From Deltaproteobacteria bacterium (GTDB lineage: Bacteria > Myxococcota > B64-G9): a DNA stretch of 9,381 bases. Both the position numbers and the translations under genes were made by a program. The notes below the pieces were generated by a model that saw nothing but the letters and a program-made list of their open reading frames with translations, did no database searches and was not told the DNA's origin. Location of the stretch: positions 1-9,381 of the forward strand of contig QMME01000136.1 of assembly GCA_003647095.1 (NCBI GenBank). Reading direction: 5' to 3'. This document shows positions 1 through 6,308 of this stretch, in pieces (within the stretch, counting starts at the first letter, position 1; every line of letters begins with the position of its first letter).

Positions 1-1065
1 CGATAGCGCCTCCAGGGCCCGGGCGGTGATGGCGACCACTGTCTTGCCGTCTTTGCTGGCATAGCGGCGCAAGAAGAAGTTGGCCAGCAGGGGCACATCG
101 CCGGGCCGCTCTCGCAGGGGAGGCACCGTTACCGGGATAACATTGAGCCGGTAGAACAGGTCCTCGCGAAAGGCCCCTTGCTCGACCCGGGCCGCCAGGT
201 CCTGGTTGGTGGCCGCCACCAGGCGGAAGTCAGCCTTGATGGTCCGGCTCGAACCCAGTCGCTCGAACTCCCCCTCCTGGAGCACTCGCAACAACTTCAC
301 CTGGGTGGCCAGGCTGAGATCACCCACCTCGTCCAGGAACAGGGTACCCCCGTGGGCCGCATCGAAGCGCCCTTCCCGGCGTCTATCGGCGCCGGTAAAG
401 GCGCCACGCTCGTAGCCGAACAATTCGCTCTCCAGGATGCCCTCGGGCAGGGCGGCGCAGTTCACCGTTACGAAGGGTTTTTCCGCCCGGGGGCTCCAGC
501 GATGCAGTGCCCGGGCCAGCAGTTCCTTGCCGGTTCCGCTTTCGCCCTGCAGCAGCACGGTGGCGCTGGACGGTGCCGCCTGGCGAATGGTCTGCAGGGT
601 GGCCAGGATGGCCGGACTCTGGCCGATGATATCGTGCGGGCGCACCGCCTCCAGTTGCTGGCGCAGCTGGCGGTTCTCGATGGCCAGTTTCTGCCGTTCC
701 AGGGCCTGGCGTACCACCTTGGTGATGAATACCTTCTTCAGCGGCTTGGTGATGAAATCGTAGGCGCCCTGCTTCATGGCCTCCACGGCCGTCTCGATGG
801 AACCGAAGGCGGTCATCACCACCACCTCGGTCTCCGGGGCCACCGCCCGGCAGGCTCGTAGTAGTTCGTGGCCGTCCATGCCGGGCATTACCAGGTCGGT
901 CAGCAGCACGTGCACGTGGTGCTGGCGCAGCAACTCCAATGCTTGCTGGCCGCCGGCGGCCTGCAGGACGTGATAACCCTCCTTCTGGAAGATGCGTACC
1001 AGGCTGTCGCGGTGGGCCGGTTCGTCATCGACCACCAGGACGGTCTTGCCTTGTTGCCCGCTCAT
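1..1065 (-). CDS. Sigma-54-dependent response regulator, NtrC family (partial, 3' end outside window)
   Basis: This is a two-component response regulator that would activate sigma-54 (RpoN) promoters in the cytoplasm by ATP hydrolysis after phosphorylation. The first 355 residues are visible. The receiver domain (about 7-120) has the acidic pair D13/D14, phospho-acceptor D57 (context TDLVMPGMDG), T85 and K107 (TKPL). The AAA+ domain starts near 140, with Walker A GESGTGKE at 174-181, the sigma-54-contacting GAFTGA loop at 221-226, and Walker B with D245/E246 (LFLDEVGD), followed by a FREDLFYRLNVIPV segment typical of the family. The end of the AAA+ domain and the expected Fis-type helix-turn-helix lie beyond base 1. 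The ATG at 1065 lies 13 bases after the stop of the upstream gcvR-like gene with no strong Shine-Dalgarno, which suggests translational coupling. The family is certain, but the target genes and partner kinase cannot be told from here. No frameshift is seen. Confidence 0.96.
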   Translation of the reverse strand, partial: MSGQQGKTVLVVDDEPAHRDSLVRIFQKEGYHVLQAAGGQQALELLRQHHVHVLLTDLVMPGMDGHELLRACRAVAPETEVVVMTAFGSIETAVEAMKQGAYDFITKPLKKVFITKVVRQALERQKLAIENRQLRQQLEAVRPHDIIGQSPAILATLQTIRQAAPSSATVLLQGESGTGKELLARALHRWSPRAEKPFVTVNCAALPEGILESELFGYERGAFTGADRRREGRFDAAHGGTLFLDEVGDLSLATQVKLLRVLQEGEFERLGSSRTIKADFRLVAATNQDLAARVEQGAFREDLFYRLNVIPVTVPPLRERPGDVPLLANFFLRRYASKDGKTVVAITARALEALS

Positions 1066-1078
1066 GACCGTGCCGGTC

Positions 1079-1615
1079 TCACTCGTGTACCGGCTGGAAG
1101 AGGATGTCGACGTTGATCTCGCTGGCCAGGGTGTTGAGATCGTCCTTGACGGTATTCAGGTTCACCTGCTGGGGCACGCTGACTTTCATCTTCACCGATG
1201 ACACCGTGGTACCGCTGGCAGGAGCGGGAAACAGGTGGCTTTCCAGGTTCTCGACGTTGACCTGGTGCCGCTCCAGCACCTCGGCGATGCGCACCAGGAT
1301 GCCGGGGGCGTCCATGGCCACCAGTTCCAGCCGCACCGGCAGGGCCGGAGCCACCTGGAGCTGGCGGGGATCCTGGGCCGGTACCAGCACCACTTTCAGG
1401 CCGCTGGAATCCTGGAAACCGGCCACCTCCGCTGCCAGCCGCTCCAGGTCCTCGCCGGCGCCCGACACCAGCGTCATCAGGGCGAACTGCCCCCCCAGCA
1501 CCGCCATGCGGCTGTCTTCGATGTTGCAACCGTGCTCGGCCACGAAACCGGCCACCTGGCGCACGATGCCGGGCTGGTCCGGCCCGAAGGCGGAAAGAAT
1601 GCGGAAACTCGCCAT
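1079..1615 (-). CDS. gcvR: GcvR-type double ACT-domain protein (glycine cleavage system repressor family)
   Basis: This 178-residue protein has two tandem ACT domains (about 4-78 and 93-170) and no DNA-binding domain. The first carries GPDQPGIV (11-18) and GCNIEDSR (29-36), followed by a hydrophobic strand ending LVSG. This pattern closely matches E. coli GcvR, which has GADRPGIV and GCNIEDSR at equivalent places. The second carries DAPGIL (102-107). In E. coli, GcvR binds the activator GcvA and blocks glycine cleavage operon expression when glycine is scarce. Many Proteobacteria have relatives whose partner is unknown, so the family call is firm but the exact role is inferred. No gcvA or gcv gene is visible here. 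A GTG at 1618 is also in frame, but the ATG at 1615 has the better Shine-Dalgarno spacing. The gene is followed 13 bases later by the NtrC-family regulator, so the two are probably co-transcribed. Confidence 0.88.
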   Translation of the reverse strand: MASFRILSAFGPDQPGIVRQVAGFVAEHGCNIEDSRMAVLGGQFALMTLVSGAGEDLERLAAEVAGFQDSSGLKVVLVPAQDPRQLQVAPALPVRLELVAMDAPGILVRIAEVLERHQVNVENLESHLFPAPASGTTVSSVKMKVSVPQQVNLNTVKDDLNTLASEINVDILFQPVHE

Positions 1616-1621
1616 CACCTA

Positions 1622-1627
1622 CTCCCT
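1622..1627 (-). promoter_or_regulatory. Ribosome binding site that selects the gcvR-like start
   Basis: On the minus strand the sequence AGGGAG lies six bases before the ATG at 1615, but only three bases before the alternative in-frame GTG at 1618. The spacing favours the ATG. Confidence 0.6.
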
Positions 1628-1645
1628 TCCTGCGGCAACGCCTTG

Positions 1646-1675
1646 AAGGTAATTTCGCCCGCTCGTACCTGTCAA
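1646..1675 (-). promoter_or_regulatory. Candidate sigma-70-type promoter for the gcvR-like gene and response regulator
   Basis: On the minus strand a perfect TTGACA (-35) occupies 1675-1670. After an 18-base spacer comes TACCTT (1651-1646), a poor -10 element with three of six matches. It lies in the 75-base gap after the HEAT-repeat gene and would give a short leader of about 25 bases. The exact -35 match is the main support. The weak -10 and slightly long spacer mean it may be weak, activator-dependent or fortuitous. I saw no convincing terminator in the same gap, so read-through from upstream is also possible. Confidence 0.35.
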
Positions 1676-1690
1676 GGGCTATCAAGCCGC

Positions 1691-2545
1691 TTATTCCAGG
1701 CGTCCCAGGGCCACCGTGGCGGCCTGGGCGGCCAGGCGGCAGCCGCTGCTGCCGGCGGCGGCCGCCTCCAGGGCTGGCCGAGTGCTGGGATCACCCTGCT
1801 GCCCCAGTGCCCAGGCGGCGGCCGCGCGCACCCGGCAATCGGGATCCGACTGCAGGGCCCGGGTGAGCTGCCCGGCCAGTCCGGCGACAGCGGCAAAGCG
1901 CCCCTGCCCCAGCGCCCAGGCCGCCTCGCGCCGGGCCGCGGCCGGCTCGGCGCTCACCAGCAGCTCGAAAAGCTGTTCGGCCGTGGTATCCGGCAACATG
2001 CCCAGTGCGCGCACGCAGGCCACTCGCACTCGTTCGTCTTCATCGACGCCGGCGGCGGCGATAAGCGGCACCGTCCAGCCCGCCCGGTGCAGTCGCCCCA
2101 GCGCCAGCACCGCCGCCCGGCGCACCAGCGCCGATTCGTCGCCGGTGAGCGCCTGGGCAGCCACCGTGGCCCCGGCCGCCGAGCGCAGCACGCCGATGGC
2201 CGTGGCCGCCGACAACCGGCTCTTTTCGCTGGCCTGGGGATCCTGCAACACCGCCTGGGCACTGGCCACCCCCTCGTCGCCGCGGCCGGCCCGGCGCAGG
2301 AACCAGGCGGCGGTACGTACCAGGGCCACATCCTCGTGCCCCAGCAACGCCCGTACCGGCTCGACGGCCTGGGAAGGGGTGTAGCCGGCCAGCTGCTCGA
2401 TGGCCACCATGATGGTGCCGGGTCCGTAGCGCTCGGGATCCAGGCGGGTCAGGGGATCGGCGGCGTGGACCACCATCGGCCATGTCCACAGTAGCAACAA
2501 CCAGCCAACGAGAAGGCTGACCCGGGAAGGTCGAGAATCTTTCAT
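1691..2545 (-). CDS. Exported HEAT-repeat protein
   Basis: This 284-residue protein is predicted to be secreted to the periplasm. It has a basic N-terminus, a hydrophobic core rich in Leu/Trp (about 10-26) and a signal peptidase I site VHA|AD after residue 28. The rest is a run of about seven helical HEAT (PBS-lyase type) repeats from about residue 45 to the end. They are recognisable by recurring units such as VRRAAVLALGRL, VRVACVRALGML, ARREAAWALGQG, VRAAAAWALGQQGD and AAQAATVALGRL. Such repeats form a curved scaffold for protein-protein contacts and have no catalytic residues. The ATG at 2545 was chosen because it begins the signal peptide and overlaps the TGA of the preceding heme-protein gene as ATGA. 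The same frame stays open much further upstream, but that extension is a shadow of the heme-protein gene. Tight coupling suggests it works with that heme protein, perhaps as an assembly factor or partner; this is inference. Confidence 0.9.
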   Translation of the reverse strand: MKDSRPSRVSLLVGWLLLLWTWPMVVHAADPLTRLDPERYGPGTIMVAIEQLAGYTPSQAVEPVRALLGHEDVALVRTAAWFLRRAGRGDEGVASAQAVLQDPQASEKSRLSAATAIGVLRSAAGATVAAQALTGDESALVRRAAVLALGRLHRAGWTVPLIAAAGVDEDERVRVACVRALGMLPDTTAEQLFELLVSAEPAAARREAAWALGQGRFAAVAGLAGQLTRALQSDPDCRVRAAAAWALGQQGDPSTRPALEAAAAGSSGCRLAAQAATVALGRLE

Positions 2546-4599
2546 GGCTGCGCTCCCGGGGCCACGAACGGCGCCCCGCAATCTATCCACTCCACCAGCA
2601 ACCAGCGTTCCTGGTCGGACAGGCTGCCAGACCATCCCGGCTGGTCTTCCGGGTGTTGCCGTCCCGGGCCCAGGGCCCATTCCGCCCACGGGGGCCGGCC
2701 GGAACAGTCGAAGCGACAGGGTACACCCAGACGCTGGATGAGCCGTGAATCGCGGGCCGAACCCGGCTCCACGTAGGGACGGCGCTGCTCGATGATGCGA
2801 CCGCTGCGGGAGTCGCGCCGGACATCCAGGCGCAGCAGGTTGTTGTAGCTGCGGGTGGCACGACCCTCGGCCACGCCGGTGAGATCCAACCCCTGCAGGT
2901 TGCCAGTAAGATCCACGTAGCTGCCGGCAGCGGTGTCGCTGTCGTGGCAGCCGGCCACGGCACAGGAGCGATCCAGGATGGGCTGGATGTCGCGCCGGAA
3001 GTCGAAGAAACGCCATCCCTCCGGGTCGGCCAGGTCGCTGGCCTCGACCTGCCCGGCCAGGCTGGCCGACATGTCCAGGGCCCGGGCCCCGGCATGGCAG
3101 CCGGAGCAACTGCGCCGGGAACAGGAGGGCCCACCACGCCACTCGGGATCGGCCGCCAGCACCACCCCGTAGGCATCCAGCGCCGCCAGCTGCAAGGGGG
3201 TGTCGGCCGGTGCCCGCAGACCGAAGGAGCCATCGGCATATACCTCGGCCTGGTAGCGGCCGTCGCTGCCGCAAATACCCCGGGGACGCCGCCCACCGAG
3301 TTCCACCCGCCAGGGTACCAGCGATCCATCAAGTGCCGTATATACCCGCACTCGAACCGCGTCGGCCAAGGGCTGACCCTGGGCGTCGTGCAGGTAGCCC
3401 TGGACAAGCACCCCCTCTTGCTGGCACTGCGGGGGTGGAGCGGGTGGTGCCTGTCCCTCGGGCAGCAGGCTGCGACTCATCAGCGGGCGAGGAAGGACCT
3501 CGGCCGTCTGCGACAGGTTGAGCAGGGGCTGGCGGGCGGCATCGGCCGGGTCCATGATGGCCAGCGAGAAATCGGGCGCCCGGCCCTCGTCGCCGTCGCT
3601 GGCGTTCACGCAACCCTGGGCCACCACGGCGCTGGAGACCAGCAGGCGGCCGTCGCGCAACGGCCAGGAATCACGTACCCGGCCGTTGGCCGAGCAGCCG
3701 GTGCCCTCGGGAATGTCCGTCACCAGCGGCAGCGATGCGCCGTCGTCCGCCAGCAGGCAGGGAACCCCGGCACCCCAGGTGCCGGCCGGGGCGGTACAGG
3801 TGGCCAGCAACCCCTCCTCGGCCCGGACCGGGTTCAGGGGAACGTTTTCCAGGCTACCGGCCAGGGGGCGCAGCTCCCCGCCGCCAGAGGGATCCAACCG
3901 GTAGGCCCGCCAGCCGGATCCGCCCGGCCGTTGCGACCAGCGCACGGTATACAGCCAGCCATCGTCCCCCAGCCCGGCCGCCGCCACCTGCCCGGGGAAG
4001 GAATCCAGGCGCCGCAGGTCACTGCCGTCCTCTTCCACGGCATACAGGAAGCGGGCCGGCCCGCGCCCGAGAAAATCCAGGCCCCGAGCCTCGTCCTGGC
4101 GGAAGAAGGCCAGTTGTCCGCCCGGCAGGTGGAACGGCTGCCAGTCATCGGCGGGGCCGAAGGTCAAAGCCTGGCAGGCCGTCCCCAGAGTGCCGTCCGC
4201 GGTCAGGCAAGCAGCCCCCGCGGCCACGGCGGTCATGTCCAGGCGATAGAGGTGATAGCGGTCCCCGCTGTCCAGGCGGGCGGCAAACACCACGGCATCA
4301 CCGGCCGGAGCCACATCCAGGCCCCGCACTTGAACACCATCGCCACCCAGCAGCTCGATCAGCTCCCCTCCCAGGGCGGCAGGTTCCAACAGCAACAGGC
4401 GACCATCACCTTCCGGCAACCAGTTATCCGCCAGCGAGCCGGCATTGGCCGGCACCGGCTGCTGGACCAGCACCAGGGATGTGAATCCCAGGTCCTCGCT
4501 GAGACCGGCGGGGAAGCCGGCGCCGCAGCCGGCCGCCGCCGTCCAGCCGGCCAGCATCAGCATCAAGACCGGTCGCTTACTGGGACGAGCCCGATACAT
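2542..4599 (-). CDS. HzsA-related c-type heme lipoprotein (hydrazine synthase alpha-like, beta-propeller plus heme domains)
   Basis: This is a 685-residue exported lipoprotein. The basic N-terminus and hydrophobic stretch end in a lipobox AAGC with lipid-bearing C25. G26 follows, which by the E. coli rule suggests the outer membrane. Residues about 30-380 contain repeated propeller-like strands (for example GDAVVFAARLDSGDRYHLYR and GGQLAFFRQDE). From about 395 to 505 comes a carboxypeptidase-regulatory-like fold (GYLHDAQGQPLADA), then DGSFGLRAPADTPLQLAALD and a CSGCH heme motif at 498-502. This order matches the middle domain of hydrazine synthase alpha and of the broader HzsA-related family. 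A second cytochrome-like domain has IQPILDRS followed by CAVAGCH (546-552, CX4CH) and ends with EWIDCGAPF, typical of such domains. The start overlaps the end of the nucleotidase gene by 23 bases with a poor Shine-Dalgarno. The stop overlaps the HEAT-repeat gene. The substrate is unknown; electron transfer or redox sensing in the envelope is inferred. Confidence 0.85.
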   Translation of the reverse strand: MYRARPSKRPVLMLMLAGWTAAAGCGAGFPAGLSEDLGFTSLVLVQQPVPANAGSLADNWLPEGDGRLLLLEPAALGGELIELLGGDGVQVRGLDVAPAGDAVVFAARLDSGDRYHLYRLDMTAVAAGAACLTADGTLGTACQALTFGPADDWQPFHLPGGQLAFFRQDEARGLDFLGRGPARFLYAVEEDGSDLRRLDSFPGQVAAAGLGDDGWLYTVRWSQRPGGSGWRAYRLDPSGGGELRPLAGSLENVPLNPVRAEEGLLATCTAPAGTWGAGVPCLLADDGASLPLVTDIPEGTGCSANGRVRDSWPLRDGRLLVSSAVVAQGCVNASDGDEGRAPDFSLAIMDPADAARQPLLNLSQTAEVLPRPLMSRSLLPEGQAPPAPPPQCQQEGVLVQGYLHDAQGQPLADAVRVRVYTALDGSLVPWRVELGGRRPRGICGSDGRYQAEVYADGSFGLRAPADTPLQLAALDAYGVVLAADPEWRGGPSCSRRSCSGCHAGARALDMSASLAGQVEASDLADPEGWRFFDFRRDIQPILDRSCAVAGCHDSDTAAGSYVDLTGNLQGLDLTGVAEGRATRSYNNLLRLDVRRDSRSGRIIEQRRPYVEPGSARDSRLIQRLGVPCRFDCSGRPPWAEWALGPGRQHPEDQPGWSGSLSDQERWLLVEWIDCGAPFVAPGAQP

Positions 4600-6235
4600 G
4601 GCTTTTCTTTTCGGGACGATAACGTTTATCCGGCGGCCAGGATATCATTTTCCGGCTCTTGATGTAAGCGGCCACCACCTCCCTGACCAGCCGGTGAGTC
4701 TTTTCCACCCGCTTGCCATCGACGTGCAGATCGTAGCCGTCGCCCCCCCGGAAGACGAAGTCGTTGGTGGCCACCAGGTAGGTCCGGCCGGCAGCCAGTT
4801 CCTTCCCGTCGGGTCCGACCAGCGAGCGGCAACGCTGTCCGGCCGGGGCATCGATGTCAACTCCCACGCGCAGGCCGGAGATCTCCATGACCCCATAGGG
4901 ACCGGACAGGCCGTGCTCGATGACCTGGCGGATCTCCTCCGCGGTCATGGGCAACAGGACGATGTAGTTATCGAAGGGTACCACCTCGTAGAGCTTGCCG
5001 TAGGTTACTACGCCGCGGCGGATGGAAGCCCGTAGTCCTCCCGAGTTGTACATGGCGATGTCGATGTCCGGGCGGTAGGCGCGCATGGCATCGGTTACCA
5101 GGTTGCCCACCGGGGAATCGAAGCGGGTCTGGTTGGGCATGTCTCGCAGCGCCCGACCCAGGTGAATGCGTTCCAGGTGGGATATGGACTTCTTGTATTC
5201 GGCCAGGCGCTTGACGAAGTGTGGTACCGGGCGGATGGTCTGCCCGGCGTAACGCGGTGGCCGTCCCTGGGAATCGGATCGAAAGTAGAAGGTGTTCGGT
5301 GTCAACTTGACCCCGCAATGGCGCACCTGTCCGCTTTCCCTGTCCACCAGCAGCTCCGCCCTGACGAACGACACTCCCTTGGCCCAGGTCTGCATGACCG
5401 GAATGCCGTTGACCCAATCGGAAAAGGCCCGGTGGGCGTGCCCGGAGACGATCAGATCCACCTCCCCGGGCCGCAGCGCCCGGGCCAGATCGGCCACGGC
5501 ACCCAGGGCCCGGCCGGAGGAATCCTCGCGTTCGATGCCGGCGTGCACCACCAGGATGATCACCTCCGCTCCCAGCCGGCGCACCTGGGCCAGGTAACGG
5601 CGGGCTGTCTCCAGCAGCGACAGGAAATGCAGGGAGCGTACGTTGACGGGATTGGTGATCAGGGGAGTCTCCTCGGAAGTCAGACCGATGACAGCGATCT
5701 TCACTCCCCGGCGCTCCAGCAGGGCATAGGGGTGCAGGTTCTTCCAGTGGGGAATGCGACCGCTGGCCCGTTCCACCATGTTGGCCGCCAGGAAGGGAAA
5801 GCGCGCCTGCTCGATACGCGCCTTGATGACACCCAGGGGATCCTCACCGGGAGCCTGGGGCACCGAATGGTAACCCACCGGTCCGAAGTCGAAGTCGTGG
5901 TTGCCGACCGCCACGGCGTCGTAGCCGATCTCGTTGTAGAACTCGATGACCGCCCGGCCCTCGCCGGCAGCCGACACCAGCGAACCCTGGTAGAGATCCC
6001 CCGCATCCAACAACACCACGCCCTCGGGGTTGCTCTCACGAATAGCCTTCAGGTAGGCGGCAATGATGTCGATACCCCCCACCAGCCGCTGGCCCTGGCT
6101 TTTTAGCCGCTTGGCCTCCAGCCCTCCGTGGAAATCGGCAGTGCCCACCACGGTAATGCGCACCGTTTCCCCGGCAGTGGCGACCGGGCATACCAGCAGC
6201 GCCAGCAACAATATCCGCGTCGACAACCACCTCAT
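4577..6235 (-). CDS. Exported 5'-nucleotidase / UshA-family metallophosphoesterase
   Basis: This 552-residue periplasmic enzyme is predicted to hydrolyse phosphate esters such as nucleotides or UDP-sugars with two metal ions. A signal peptide with cleavage near ATA|GE (after 21) is followed by the metallophosphatase domain. Its motifs are D34-F-H36 (TADFHGG), LDAGDLYQGS with D80, GNHDFDFG with N112/H113, VVHAGIE with H231, and GHAH at 265-268. The C-terminal 5'-nucleotidase domain has SPVGNLVTDAMR, YNSGGLRASI (from Y396), PFDNYIV and FRGGDGYD (from F495). All expected metal ligands are present and the length is normal for the family. The ATG at 6235 opens the signal peptide and has GGAG about ten bases upstream. 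The gene begins 73 bases after the upstream lipoprotein gene ends, and its last codons overlap the start of the heme-lipoprotein gene. The true substrate cannot be read from the motifs. Sulfur-oxidation SoxB is a relative, but no other sox gene is present, so I do not call it that. Confidence 0.93.
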   Translation of the reverse strand: MRWLSTRILLLALLVCPVATAGETVRITVVGTADFHGGLEAKRLKSQGQRLVGGIDIIAAYLKAIRESNPEGVVLLDAGDLYQGSLVSAAGEGRAVIEFYNEIGYDAVAVGNHDFDFGPVGYHSVPQAPGEDPLGVIKARIEQARFPFLAANMVERASGRIPHWKNLHPYALLERRGVKIAVIGLTSEETPLITNPVNVRSLHFLSLLETARRYLAQVRRLGAEVIILVVHAGIEREDSSGRALGAVADLARALRPGEVDLIVSGHAHRAFSDWVNGIPVMQTWAKGVSFVRAELLVDRESGQVRHCGVKLTPNTFYFRSDSQGRPPRYAGQTIRPVPHFVKRLAEYKKSISHLERIHLGRALRDMPNQTRFDSPVGNLVTDAMRAYRPDIDIAMYNSGGLRASIRRGVVTYGKLYEVVPFDNYIVLLPMTAEEIRQVIEHGLSGPYGVMEISGLRVGVDIDAPAGQRCRSLVGPDGKELAAGRTYLVATNDFVFRGGDGYDLHVDGKRVEKTHRLVREVVAAYIKSRKMISWPPDKRYRPEKKSHVSGSSQ

Positions 6236-6308
6236 TCCTGGCTCTCTCCACCTGTCCGCCCCCTGGAAGAGAAGTTACACCAGCTCCGTACACTTGTCCA
6301 ATCGGGTT

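Noticed and set aside
1676..1690. A terminator after the HEAT-repeat gene
   Set aside because: Only a four-base-pair stem (GGCT/AGCC) with no T-run is present, too weak to call.
1235..2494. A 419-codon plus-strand frame across the gcvR-like and HEAT genes
   Set aside because: It crosses two well-supported opposite-strand genes and the gap between them, and its translation has no recognisable domain.
2542..4599. A true hydrazine synthase alpha subunit
   Set aside because: No beta or gamma subunit genes are adjacent, the tyrosine expected four residues after the first heme histidine is replaced by Arg, and the second heme motif differs. Only a family-level relationship is supported.
2944..4662. 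A 572-codon open frame on the plus strand
   Set aside because: It is antisense to the heme lipoprotein gene, whose signal peptide, lipobox and heme motifs are clear. The plus-strand translation is low-complexity Gly/Gln/Pro/Arg text typical of a GC-rich shadow frame.
4577..6235. SoxB (thiosulfate oxidation) instead of a nucleotidase
   Set aside because: SoxB belongs to the same superfamily, but no sox partner genes are present. The C-terminal motifs fit the general 5'-nucleotidase group.
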